This document shows positions 22,430 through 32,682 of a DNA stretch of 64,000 nucleotides, piece by piece. The notes beneath the pieces were generated by a model. The model did not search any database and was not told the origin of the DNA. It saw nothing but the letters and a program-made list of their open reading frames with translations. This DNA is from Euclidia mi. Lineage: Eukaryota; Arthropoda; Insecta; Lepidoptera; Erebidae. The translations under genes and the position numbers were made by a program. Location of the stretch: assembly GCA_944739405.2 (NCBI GenBank), contig OX123186.2:88205034-88269033 (forward strand), read 5' to 3'. Position 1 is the stretch's first letter. Each line of letters starts with the position of its first letter.

Positions 22430-22640
22430 TCAAAGAAAAACTATACAATTAATTGCATGTTAGAAATATATTATAATATTAGAATTGAATTATCTTATTA
22501 AAATTTGTATAATTTTTTCACTTAAATTAATTTTAATTATTTTACAATTCAATTCAATTGCATGTTCCAATGATACAAAAATTGTAAATCTATTTTATTA
22601 AGGAATAATAAAAGGCTTAAATAATAATAAAAAATAATAA
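22217..22640 (+). mobile_element. 5'-truncated LINE tail with target-site duplication
   Basis: A 424-bp insert between two copies of GGAGATATAGAT (22205-22216 and 22641-22652). It holds the end of an RT frame, an AT-rich 3' UTR and an (AAT)-rich tail. Copy A is not interrupted here. Confidence 0.87.
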
Positions 22641-23041
22641 GGAGATATAGATAAAAAATCATAGCCTTTCACAAACACCGCTTTGGTTATAATCGTCAGT
22701 GAGGTTGGGTTTGCTAAATAAAAATGTTTCACGCAACCTATCCTCCATGTCCCTTGAATAAAATACCTACCGTGTGTGATATAGGATACTTGATGCGTAA
22801 TCTAATAAAAACAAGTGTGTTCGGCCCTGGTGTGGATGTCGTCTATTTAGATCAAGTTCAATTTCCGTCCGCATTGGAACAGCAATTTATACAAATTCGA
22901 TCACAACCCCGCCTCACAACACTACAAATATACCACATATGAAAAATATATTCAAGTTTTTTTTATGGGAAATGATCGGCGAAAATACAGAGCTTTGCAT
23001 GTGTGCGATTCCAGGTCATTCTATCACTACACCGTGCTTAT

Positions 23042-23250
23042 TTAAGACTATAGGACGTCCGCAGCTAAGCCCACACATTTTTTTTATTTAGCTGTGTTTG
23101 CCCGATCCCTTGAGTATATCGGGATATGTATTCTATTCTTTGTGCACCAGTGCGGTATCAAAAGATACCAAATTTCAGCTTTTCGCGCCCATTAATTTTG
23201 GCGATACGTTGTCTGTCAGTAGGTCAGTAATGAAAGATTATTTTTAACAA
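23042..23250 (-). repeat. Helitron-like element, degraded (copy B)
   Basis: Counterpart of 12892-13100 inside copy B, with small indels. Confidence 0.6.
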
Positions 23251-24508
23251 GCAGTTAGACCTAACATTTTTCTTCTTCTTTCAGGAAAACGCTCCTGTTG
23301 AATACATATTTGCGTGAAAGAAATCTACATTTACTTTTTTTTAAAGAATAAAATCTATGTAGAGGGGGACTTTACGAACGTTCAATCAACGGACACGAAC
23401 ACAAAGCTTGTACACCCTGTACACCGTGACAGATTGTTGATAACATTATAAAAATAGCCCACAGTTTGTTTAGTTTTCCACAGTTAAACTACATGTCACA
23501 ACCATTCGTATAGGCAAATCCAATATCCATTCGTATAAAAGTGCTGCGCTATTAGTGACACTGTAATTATTGGCCGCTCTATGCGATAACCATCCGACAT
23601 TGACATTGGTAACTAGTAAAAGTATTTTTACATGTTTTGAAAACATTCCGTAGCTTTTACCATAATTAAATATCGCTTGTACAATTTCTTTTAGTCGTTC
23701 CCAATTTGTATGCCTGTATTGATTTTGTAATGTGGGTATCATCTATTCACACGAAATTATTAATAGTCATCATTTTTAAATCGTTATTCCTTGTGTAAAA
23801 AGCAAGTGAATTTTCGTTAATACCTTATATGTAGAGTGAAATAAAATTTGTATAACTTTTTATTTATACATAGAGGCTAGCCTCAAGACCTTGTATCACT
23901 ATACAAGCGCCACTAGAGCCTACCCTCCAATATATATTCACGCCGTATTCACAACATTGTGAGGCGTCTAGCAACGGTGGTGGATCAATCGCCTTAGCTT
24001 TCAAAAGCTGAGAATAGCTTTAACAAAAGCTCCATACAAAGATGGCGCCTTAGTGCCCACTATAAAATCGAAGCACGAAGTAATATTCGCCGTACGAGTT
24101 ATCGTATGAATAATAATCACTGCTATATAAGGTTAGATGGAAAACTCTAAAATATATTTGTTTTTCTATGATTGCTTGACTTCGTGTCTTATAAAAATAA
24201 ACCTGGGCCGCAGCTGCCAAATGTGAGATGTGAGATTATGCATAGCGTAACGCTGAAAAGATTTTTATGTGATTATAGTTACCCAAAATATACTTGGCGG
24301 TGTCTATCAAGTAATTTTCGTAACGCCTAAAACATACATTTAGATAGATTTGAATAAAAGATAAAATTAGTGACGTACGGTAACGAATTATGAACAAAAG
24401 AATTTGCGTGGTAAGAACCATTCGAAATGAGTTATATATTAGGAACAAATCTTCATCTTCTTTAAACTAAATCTACTTTTATCGACTTATACTTTATATA
24501 CTTACCAC

Positions 24509-25257
24509 TTAATACTTTAAAGCATACTTCTTAATCCCTTTTGATGACAAAAAACATCTAAATACACAGGCTTGCTAGCCTACGAACTTCTGTTGTAGGA
24601 AGGTAGTCATTCGTCGCAACTGTTCTACGTCTACGCACTGTCTACAAACTTTCGTAGCACCAGCCGTGCTTCGCATGTCTACGTGACTACACCTACGCGC
24701 GATTTGAAAGCAGAAAGATCTTTTGTTCCACGGAATTTATAAGTATTAAACCTACCACAATCCTTCCAATTGACTGCAAAAAGCTGTAATAACCTGCCGT
24801 CTGACTCTTTGACCTCACCTATCCATAAAAAATATATGTATAAATTTATCAAGATCTTTTTTTGTTATTTTGTGTATTTGGTAATATGCAAACAGATAAT
24901 AAATTACATAGATCAATTCAGCCGGCAAGGTAGAATGCAAACTGACATTCATCAGTCAAAATTATTATGGCGTTTTCAAACAAGTCAGTTGATGTGATAT
25001 TCCTTCCACGAGGTAGTAGGCAGGGTGTCATTCTGCGCACTAACAGCTGTTATGTTGTACTTAAAGCGCGTTTAGTAATTCATTTGATTTTCTGAAAATA
25101 GATCTAATAATATGAAATACTGGTACAAAAACATATAAATATGAAAAATCCCAAGGTAAATCAATCGGACGGTTTCAAATGGTTTCAAAGTACATAGGTA
25201 TATTCTACAGCAGTATTTAAAAAGTACATATATAATTTGTACGATAAAAGTTTCATG
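24509..25257. other. No gene recognised
   Basis: Flank after the duplication. On the minus strand 25258-25288 carries the 'accggtcaagtgcgagtcg' motif common in moth repeats (a related copy is near 4831). Confidence 0.35.
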
Positions 25258-25283
25258 GACGACATCGACTCGCACTTGACCGG

Positions 25284-25547
25284 TTTTTCGTATTCTTCAC
25301 AATGTTTTTCGTTTCCTAATATATGTTGTATACGTGCCAGTAAGTGCCATGCAACAGAACATTTGGCATTTATTGAGCGGTCCCTAAGTGTCCGATGCCA
25401 AAGGGTTTGATGTATTACAATGTTCGCTTCTGCAATTGAATACGTGATACCGGGGGCAAACACGTTCGAAAGTATTTCATTTCTATACATGTCTAGCAAT
25501 TCTTTTGCCGTTGACTTTTGAAGCTCTTTTAAGTTAGGTTTTTGCTT
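25284..25547 (-). CDS. Unrecognised open frame, possible exon or gene fragment
   Basis: From about 25547 down to 25284 the minus strand is open with a protein-like composition: KELLDMYRNEILSNVFAPGI, then SIAEANIVIHQTLWHRTLRD and CSVAWHLLARIQHILGNEKH. It looks helical and TPR-like, but I recognise no family. Downstream the frame runs into a repeat ('accggtcaagtgcgag'), so the coding part, if real, ends near 25284. First Met is at 25499. It may be an exon, a decayed retrocopy or chance. Confidence 0.25.
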
Positions 25548-25957
25548 TTTTACATTTTAGACATTTCTTGCATTAGTTGGACTGCGGCCGTCAATTAGTG
25601 CCCGACTGTTTTCGTCAGTTTTCAGTCGTGGACGTTCGCAGATCTCGGACACGGCGTCATACATTCCTAAACTCTGACTTCTGTCGCATCAGCCGCGCGC
25701 GATTGATCTTGTGCATTAGACGCGAGCGGTTGGCTTAGAATTTGTATACAACTCTTATACTTTGTACTCCTTTCACGTTTTTTACTGGTATGTACAATCT
25801 GGTTGATCATAAAGTTTGACCTTAAGTCAGCTCATATAAATGACTATCCATCATAACATCCGTTTGAATCCGGCAAAGTCATAAAACAGTTCATTTTTAT
25901 GGTTGTACAGGTATATTTGTTTCAGCACAATAGATCGACTGGATTGCGGCAACGTTA
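25548..25957. other. No gene recognised
   Basis: Moderately GC-rich patch around 25590-25730 with no frame or repeat that I can name. Confidence 0.3.
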
Positions 25958-26160
25958 TCTACGTTTGCCCGCTCATTTTATTTACTTTAATCGTTTCTGC
26001 TCGACCCCGTAGGAATTTTAGGAAATCTCTTCTTAGTGCTCCCCTACACTCCCCAAGAAGAGGAAAGAAGAAAATATATACTTACAGCTTATTGCGTTCT
26101 GTAGTTTCGGCTGTGCATTGTCTATCAATCAATCAATAACTCAAGAACGTAACATTTAGA
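25958..26160 (-). repeat. Helitron-like fragment
   Basis: On the minus strand 'gttcttgagttattgattg', 'gtgtaggggagcactaag' and 'aaattcctacgggg' follow the order of the complete Helitron at 63539-63745. Ends are not clean. Confidence 0.55.
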
Positions 26161-26390
26161 AAAGATAGCTGCATGCATAAATACTGATTTAAAATCAAAG
26201 AATTTTTGAACAAACTTTAAACCTGTACTGTTTTATACCGTTGTACCCTCTTAATATTTAAAATATTTCCTTCGAGAGTGCCTGCATCATAAAAGAATCC
26301 TGCTGTCCTAACATATTTCTAGCTCAAACACTTAGTTTGGGCGTTACGTTGATAATAATATTAAGTCAGGCGTCAGGACAATTAGTAATC

Positions 26391-26583
26391 TATACTAATA
26401 TAATAAAGAGGAAAGATTTGTATTTTTGTAACGAAAAGGTACTGAACCGATTTTAAAAAATCTTTCACTATTGTATTGCGGCGTTATCCCTGAGTGACAT
26501 AGGCTATATTTATTTCTAGAAAATATTAGATAGTTATTTGAAGTAAATGTCCACCCGTGCGAAGCCGGGACGGACCGCTAGTT
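26391..26583 (+). mobile_element. Lep1-type non-autonomous Helitron
   Basis: Starts 'tctatactaatataataaag', contains 'actgaaccgattttaaaaaa', and ends 'gtgcgaagccgggacggacc' followed by GCTAGT. A TC start, CTAG end and a GC hairpin near the 3' end are Helitron features. No coding capacity. Confidence 0.8.
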
Positions 26584-27129
26584 TTGTATAAAAGTTGATA
26601 GACGTACTCGTATATGCAGCTATAGCATATATATAAATATATATCGTAATACAAACAAAACAAATGATTAAAACCCACAACACAGACCCATCGCTTCAAC
26701 ACCGTAATTAAGTTGAGCGCTGAAATAACAACGCATATCAAAATGCATATAATATTAATGTTAATTAAATTCATTAGAGCAGTAATGACGAACTGATTAC
26801 AATGGCGATTTAGTGTCATTAGGGCGGCGTGTTGCGTCATTGTGGAACACGCATTACCTATTAGTTATTAAATTAATGAGCATATCATATACTGTCTGTG
26901 TATCTACCTGTTTATATTACGGCATGGTTTAAATATACACTTGTATTACGGCGAGGTACCTATATATATTTAACAGCTATGGGTGTGCCTATGTTTGCTA
27001 TACGTAGGGCCATTTTATACCCACATAGAATAGTGTCTGTGTTCAGAGTGGAAATACAGGGTTAAACTGTTATCTACCATCTTTTTGAGCGTCATACACC
27101 AACATCATGAATAGTTTCATTTTTCAGTA
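26584..27129. other. No gene recognised
   Basis: AT-rich, with (TA)-rich stretches near 26625. No supported gene. Confidence 0.35.
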
Positions 27130-27172
27130 TTTCAAATGCGTAATTTACATCAAATAAATTACGCATTTGAAA
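27130..27172. repeat. Perfect short palindrome, 18-bp arms
   Basis: Arms 27130-27147 and 27155-27172 with a 7-base loop (tttcaaatgcgtaattta and its reverse complement). One of a series of such inverted duplications in the window. Confidence 0.85.
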
Positions 27173-27477
27173 GCAAATTTTCATATCTTCAGTCATATAT
27201 GCACACTTAATGTAACTAACTTATATAATAATAAACTAACTACCGCAGATACCTAAGTAGACAGAAGGTGTCATGTGTTATTGTGTACCTATTCTATTTT
27301 AGTGTTTCGTAGTAAACTGCAAGAAGTAAGAACCGTCCGTCTGTCTGTTGCCGACTTTACGTAAAAACTATATGTATTAGAGAGCTGAAAATTATTTCAA
27401 ATCCGTTCGGTTGTTTCCGCGCCAGTGTCTAACAAACACCACAGCATCTAAACAGCAAGAAAATTTGACAGTTGTAT

Positions 27478-27506
27478 TATATACATACATACATACATAC
27501 ATATCG
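27478..27506 (+). repeat. (ATAC)n microsatellite
   Basis: About six tandem ATAC/TACA units, next to the 3' tail of the minus-strand SINE. Confidence 0.9.
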
Positions 27507-27752
27507 TCACGCCTTTTATCCCCGAAGGGGTAGGCAGAGGTGTATTTCTACACCCACTTTTCGCCAGATATACTTTAGATCCACGTAATTAGGGGCGAGC
27601 CTATTGCCGTACCGGTCTCATTTCCAGACTCCGTGCTGCTACTGAGAATTTCGTGACAGAAAAACCCAATAACACTGCCCGACCCAGGAATCGAACCCGG
27701 GACCTACCGATCCCACGCGCACATCCATGCCGCGAGACCAACGAGGCAGTCG
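27507..27752 (-). repeat. tRNA-derived SINE, full-length, second head type
   Basis: On the minus strand: head 'gactgcctcgttggtctcgc', B box 'cgggttcgattcctgggtcg', then the common body and tail. The head differs from the copies at 20883 and 30105 but matches 41304. Another moth repeat with 'cacacggc' at its end follows at 27777-27866. Confidence 0.88.
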
Positions 27753-27894
27753 TATAGGGTTTGATGTCGAGTATTTGCATCGTGTTATCCCTTAGTCGCC
27801 TCTTACGACACCCACGGGAAGATAGGGGGTGGTGACACTTGTATTCTATGCCGTCAACCACACGGCGTATTATATGTCGGCGTATCTAATATAA

Positions 27895-27974
27895 TGCAGG
27901 CGTGTCTCTAGTATATCATACGTCAGTTAACCGAATGTTCGTATTGTTGCAGGCGTGTCCCTAGTATACATACT
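27895..27974 (+). repeat. Direct duplication of a splice acceptor and exon start
   Basis: 'tgcaggcgtgtctctagtat' (27895) recurs as 'tgcaggcgtgtccctagtat' (27948), 53 bp apart. The downstream copy is the acceptor of the PAQR exon. Using the upstream AG shifts the frame and meets a TAG soon after. Confidence 0.8.
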
Positions 27975-28174
27975 AGCGGTGCTGCCAGGTCTGCTGCCGT
28001 GGGGCGGCGGCAGCTGCGCGTGGTTCCTTTGTCTGTGCCACCTGCTGGGCGCGCTGGCGCCCTGGTGCGGCTCCTTCCTCTACCACCTGTTCATGAACCA
28101 CACCCGCGGCGCCAATCTCTACCACCGGCTGCTGCAGCTCGACATGCTGGGGATATGGGTCAGTCAGAGCATAG
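27953..28174 (+). CDS. PAQR4: Internal exon of a PAQR4-like seven-transmembrane protein
   Basis: 222 bp bounded by an acceptor (gtattgttgcag) and a donor (ATAG|GTAAGT). Both introns are phase 1, so 73 full codons are read from 27955. The peptide has a hydrophobic segment (VYILAVLPGLLPWGG), a second membrane segment, then the family blocks GSFLYHLFMNHTRGANLYHR and LLQLDMLGIWVSQSIG. The Ser-x3-His (exon residues 40 and 44) and the Asp in QLDM (63) are conserved metal-site and catalytic positions of the PAQR/CREST membrane hydrolase fold. Similarity is closest, from memory, to PAQR4, a Golgi protein linked to ceramide metabolism in mammals; its insect role is not known to me. GC-rich codon use contrasts with the AT-rich surroundings. 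No other exon of the gene is recognisable in the window. Confidence 0.82.
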
Positions 28175-29216
28175 GTAAGTGGTTACTGACTTAAGTTATT
28201 ACAAAACGTGGTATAAAGCAATGGAACAGGTCAATTACAGCAGCTGTGTGGCTGTAAACCACGCGCAGTAGAGGCGCGTTTCAAGACCGCCCCATATGCG
28301 TACGTAACAAGTTTGCATTCGTATTCTATTTGAAGCACGTATACGCAATACGCGCTTCAAACGCAAGAAAAGGCGAACAGAAATGCAGACGTGCGTTTCT
28401 TTTAGACAAAGTGATAATCCTTCAAAAGGATAATAAAGGAACAACATACAATATTCAGCATATTTTAATATTAATCACCGCTTTTTAACACGTGTTTCGT
28501 CTGCTTTGTTAATCCAGTTTCATCTAAAGCCTTCATGACGAGTTTTCACAATCCTACAGAACTCACTACAGATCAAAGGAATCTAAAATTGTAAACAGAG
28601 AAGTATGAAGCCCATTTCGTAAAATATGTGAGATTATACATATAGTTCAACCATCCAGTTTAAGATGAGCGTGTGTAAGACAGGTCGGTTTACGGGTTAA
28701 TAAGCATAATTATCTGATGGAACCCCTGGAATAGATCCTCCTACTGTCATAAGCAGACCGCCAATTTAAATGTTAAAACGATTTTATTTGAACATTGCTG
28801 CTGTATTATGTTGGAAGGGAATGATATTTTTTATTTTTTATCAGCACATAAAGAACAGCTTACGAATGCAATTAAAATACTTTCTTTGACTTGTATATTA
28901 AAGACGCTTAAAATGCTCCTGAACATCATTTGTTAGAGATCTTTTTTTTTTCTTTCAGGTTCGAATAGTTATCACATCACTCGGAATCTTACCAAAACAC
29001 AGTAGTCTAGTTAAGATACTTTGAACCATAGAGCAAAACTAACTTCGTGTGCGATAGACATCAGCAAGACGTAAATAAAATAATAAATGTGTAGGGTCAT
29101 TAAAATAACACTGGCTCGATGTACAATTGCAAGAAAGTAACATAATTTAATTGTTTCTTGATTGTAGCGACAAAGTCATTTTCTATCCTATCACTACAGA
29201 AATAGTCGAATGTGTA
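28175..29216 (+). other. Intron of the PAQR4-like gene (inferred); no repeat named
   Basis: Begins with the GTAAGT donor. A pyrimidine-rich acceptor-like site occurs at 28945-28960 ('ttttttttctttcag'), but the following frame does not look PAQR-like and soon stops. The intron probably extends much further. Confidence 0.45.
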
Positions 29217-29535
29217 TAGGTATATGACCTGGTTTAGGTAGGATCTGATAAGGCAGTGATAGCCTTGTGGAGAGAAAGACGGACTGGTACGCAGAGGGTC
29301 TCCGCTACGAATCCGCGGCGCACACCAAAGACTTTTCGAAGTCATGTGCGTATTAAATTGTTTATTATCGCTTACTAAACGGTGAAGGAAACCTGCAAGT
29401 CGCAGAGTTCTCTATAATGTTCTCGAAAGACATGTGGAGTTTGTCAACGGGCACTTGGCCAGCGGTGGACTATTGTCTTACCCGCCCAGCCCAGCAGAGG
29501 GGCAATATACCTATATATACAAGGCCGATGATGAT
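29217..29535 (+). repeat. Lepidopteran SINE/LINE-tail repeat
   Basis: Contains 'gaaggaaacctgcaag', 'gagttctctataatgttctc', 'gccagcggtggactattg' and a final 'gatgatgatg'. That is the common moth repeat tail, better preserved than the copy at 8160-8480. Confidence 0.7.
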
Positions 29536-29589
29536 GTGACATGGTTTTCCCTTTTTATTCAAGCTATACCAATATTAAACAGCTTAGAA

Positions 29590-29790
29590 GATTGTTTGTT
29601 TGGCTGAACGCGCTAATCTCAGGAACAACTGGTTCGATTTGAAAGAATATTTATTTTTGTGAGTTAGCCACCGGCGCGTATCGAGGAAGGCTATAGATAT
29701 AATATCACGCTTTGAGTCACGACTGGCCCTAATAAGGCGGTTGTAACGACGTGCTCAGTTAGGGCTACTCCAGAATATCTGGTGACGAGG
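29590..29790 (+). repeat. Helitron-like fragment (GTTTGTTTG type)
   Basis: 'gtttgtttggctgaacgcgc', 'taatctcaggaacaactgg', 'tatcgaggaaggctatag' and 'atcacgct' are diagnostic blocks of another moth Helitron family. A related fragment is at 54641-54805. Confidence 0.6.
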
Positions 29791-29796
29791 TTGCAA

Positions 29797-29878
29797 CACA
29801 TTTTGACAGAATGTTAAAGAATTGGCAGTTGGGATGATTCAACTGCCAATTCTTTAACCTACATTCTGTCAAAATGTG
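29797..29878. repeat. Inverted duplication, about 35-bp arms
   Basis: Arms 29797-29831 and 29840-29878 pair (cacattttgacagaatg ... and ttaaagaattggcagttg), with only a short internal gap; loop of 8 bases. Confidence 0.85.
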
Positions 29879-30104
29879 GCGTTACTCGCGTACTCAATTG
29901 GTAGTAGTGGAGTATTGAGTTTTTTTTTACTGGAATCCAGTAAATATGATGGATTATTATAAGTACTTCCATTGCATTAGTGATAGACTGAACCGGTAAA
30001 AGCTATGGCTTAATTAAATTGTATTCACCGTTAGGTACACGGTTATTACGATGTCCTAAGCTTAGCTGGCCAAACGATTCATTCACCCGGTATAACCCAT
30101 TATT

Positions 30105-30360
30105 CTGCCTCCGTGGTCCAGTGGATAGCGTATACGACTGCTGATCGGCGGTTCCGGGTTCGATTCCCAGGTCGGGCAAAAGTGTTACAGGGTTTTTTCG
30201 AATTCTCAGTAGCAGCACGGAGTCTGGTGATGTGCCCGGTAACGGCAATAGGCTCGGCTACTATTACGTGGGACCTAAAAGTTCATGGCGAAATGTGGGT
30301 GTAATATTACACATCTGCCTACCCCTTCGGGGATACAGGCGTGAGCCTATAAATAAATAA
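30105..30360 (+). repeat. tRNA-derived SINE, full-length
   Basis: Head 'ctgcctccgtggtccagtgg', B box 'gggttcgattcccagg', body and 'ggggatacaggcgtgagcc' tail ending in (AAAT)n. Same head type as 20883. Confidence 0.9.
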
Positions 30361-30604
30361 AATTATTATAATATATCACATGGTTTACTTATGGTAATTG
30401 CAGTTTTGATTTGAATTTACCAAATTTTTAATTTGAGTTAAAGTAAACATAATTATGTACTTTAATTTTTTGGGAATAGGGGAGAGGGGGGCATAGTGGG
30501 GCCACGGGGCATAGTGGGGCAAGCCTTACACAGCTCGAAACAAACGCCGTGCAAACTGTCAAATGGCTCGCTTTGATTGGTCGTCAGCCGGCCCGTGAAC
30601 TTCA

Positions 30605-31122
30605 TATGCCTCCTCTACACTACTCGCGAAGTTGAACGAAGTTAGACGAATACGATAGTGTAGACAGGCACTTCGGCTTACCTCGTCAAACTTTACCTCG
30701 CCTCGGCCAACTTCCATTTATTGTCGGTTTTTGCGCCCAAGTCAAAGGGCCCGAAGTTGCACGAAGTGCGTTTATGAAGTGTCTCTCTACACTACTCGGC
30801 CGACTTCGTTAGAACAGTGCGTGTAACACGATTATGAGCAATATAAAGTGCTCTCAGGAGCAAATTATGTTGTTCCTCGAAATTCTGCAAACAGAGACAG
30901 TTATTTGGGACCCCAATGACAAATGGCATAAAGATAATCATAGAGATAATGTCATAAGAAAATAATTTATCATCCATCACAAACGTGCGCAGGCTATCGG
31001 CACCACAGAGCGAATGAGCTCCTCGCGAAGTTGAACGAGTGTGTAGTCACGCACTTCGGACTTCGGCCAAACTTTCTCGAGTACTTCGCCGAGGAACTTC
31101 GCGAGTAGTGTAGAGGAAGCAA
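30605..31122. mobile_element. MITE nested in the pogo-like element
   Basis: Ends share the inverted motif CTCTACACTACTCGCGAAGT. Internal copies of 'actactcg' and 'gaagttgaacgaag' (near 30780 and 31022) suggest two related MITEs inserted one in another. A target duplication could not be fixed by eye. Confidence 0.65.
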
Positions 31123-31240
31123 TAGGCGAGCATCGCCATTTCGACAACGTTTGTGGAATGTAAACAAAAGTATCAAAGCAAGTATTTTTCTTAAAATTTT
31201 TCGTGAAATTGAACAGCAGTCCTTTCAAAACGTATTTATG

Positions 31241-31455
31241 TATAGGTAAATTCACGAAAGATGACCACTGCGCAGAAGTCATTTTTTAGGTCCCCGTGGA
31301 GTTGCGGGGTGAGGCGCGGGTGGAGTGCCAATGGCATGGCTCCGTTCTTGACGCATTCCCTAAATGCGTCAAGAATAGAGCAACGCCATTGGTGCACGAA
31401 TGTACATATGCGCGAAGGCCGCCATTTGTGGTCAACTTTCGTAAATTTACCTATA
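31241..31455. mobile_element. Fold-back MITE with TA ends
   Basis: TIR TAGGTAAATTCACGAAAG / TAGGTAAATTTACGAAAG flanked by TA. The centre (31345-31375) is a perfect 13-bp-arm palindrome with the loop CCCTA, extended by imperfect pairing to about 30 bp. Confidence 0.8.
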
Positions 31456-31616
31456 CTGTGGTGTGGTAATAGTTTATTATCAATCAGTTCCTTTCCGGCT
31501 TCTTAATCAATAAGCACAAGATCATTGAATCAAAGGTAAAATGGCGTCAGTTTGTTTTTAAGTTTAAACGAACCGGTGGGGCATAGTGGGGTATGTCTTC
31601 TGGGGCAAAGTGGGGC

Positions 31617-31860
31617 ACAGTATTTATTTATTTATTTATTTATTAAAGAACAGCCACATGATACATATTAAAAGTACAATAGATAAATAATTATGTCTAT
31701 AACACATGTTCTGATATGCATCACAATAACGGCGTCCATAACACTTGCAAACTCAGTAACTACAGTTTAGAACAAGACAATTTAATTTTGTAGGATACAG
31801 CATAAATTAGAAACAAACAAAAAGTTAGTGTAAAGGAAATTAATAATAACAACATATATT
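31617..31860 (-). repeat. Probable LINE 3' tail, reversed
   Basis: Starts on the plus strand with an (ATTT)n run (31621-31645), which on the minus strand is an (AAAT)n tail. The adjacent sequence has no recognisable frame. Confidence 0.4.
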
Positions 31861-31942
31861 TGAATTATAGAAAAGTGCCCCACTTTGCCCCGTTTTAAAG
31901 ACTTCTAAGTTGTAATATTGTTTTTTTTCGTTTTTAGCCAAC

Positions 31943-32137
31943 ATGGTCCGCACATATAAGAGCAAGACTGAACAGCATTTATGGTCTATGGAAGCTATGA
32001 CACAAGCTGTACATGGTGTTGTGTCTGGAGAAATGAGCTATAGGAAAGAGGCAAATATGCACAATGTTTCCCAAACAACATTAGAACGTTATGTTTCCAA
32101 ATATCGGGGCAATCCTAATCAATTTGTTATGTTATAG
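31943..32137 (+). CDS. Psq/CENP-B-type helix-turn-helix fragment of a pogo-like transposase
   Basis: 65 codons. MVRTYKSKTEQHLWSMEAMT and the later EMSYRKEANMHNVSQTTLER fit the N-terminal Psq domain (about 12-52) of pogo-like DDE transposases and their domesticated relatives. It ends 'PNQFVML' at a stop. The CENP-B second HTH and the DDE domain are absent. In the family this domain binds the TIR. It sits among the GGGGCATAGTGGGG repeats. It could be a first exon with a lost remainder; I treat the element as internally deleted. Confidence 0.6.
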   Translation: MVRTYKSKTEQHLWSMEAMTQAVHGVVSGEMSYRKEANMHNVSQTTLERYVSKYRGNPNQFVML

Positions 32138-32682
32138 TTTTGTAGTTATTTTAACTGTCGTTATATTACCAAGATATAAAACTATTTCGTTTGAAAGTTG
32201 TGTTTTGTTTCTTATTATGGTGGTCATAATGCCCCATAGGAGACCCCACTTTACCCCTATGCATGGGGCATAGCGGGTCAAATGCCTTTTTTTATTTAAG
32301 AATTCACATCTCATAGATTAATTACGTTATCAATATAAATTTATCCATAATCATGTACAATGAATTAAGCTATGATTCTAAGTTAAAAGTTTTAATTTTA
32401 CCACATTAATTTAGTTTTAAGGGATGTTTAAACCTTAAGTACCCTGCTATGCTCCCCTCTCCCCTATATACGTAGTATGGTTTTGCTTATAACATCAAGC
32501 ATCGGCAAAATCGGTCCAGCCTTTTCTAATATAAGCTGAAACAAAACAAAATAGGTTTTATTCAAAAACTGTCTCCGTGTGTGTATGGGTGTGACAAGTT
32601 TAGATCCCTATTACCAAAAGACACGTCTATTTCATGAAATCGTGTAGATAATCGTGTTAACCACTAAATCTAAAAGAAAGTG

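Larger units (their letters stand above)
16352..24508. repeat. Tandem segmental duplication, copy B
   Basis: Second copy of the block at 11034-16268, in the same orientation. Its extra length is explained by insertions: a hAT MITE (16493-16874), a hAT element with a Tc1 inside (16998-19687), a secondary duplication plus SINE (20165-21640) and a LINE tail (22217-22640). Removing these leaves a block of about the size of copy A without its LINE. Confidence 0.88.
30479..32464 (+). mobile_element. pogo-like DNA transposon, internally deleted, with nested MITEs
   Basis: TIRs GGGGAGAGGGGGGCATAG (left) and GGGGAGAGGGGAGCATAG (right, reversed). The flanking TA is at 30477-30478 and 32465-32466. The interior repeats the motif GGGGCATAGTGGGG or variants at about 30490, 30506, 31577, 31600, 31875 (reverse), 32228 (reverse) and 32262. 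It encodes only an N-terminal helix-turn-helix peptide. It contains at least two smaller inverted-repeat elements and a reversed LINE tail (31617-31860). A related element is at 55241-56683. Confidence 0.85.

Noticed and set aside
26526..26840. 104-aa hydrophobic minus-strand frame
   Set aside because: Overlaps the 3' end of the Lep1 Helitron and is explained by AT-rich composition.
28945..29008. Next PAQR4 exon after the 'ttttctttcag' site
   Set aside because: In the required phase it does not resemble the family and stops within about 16 codons.
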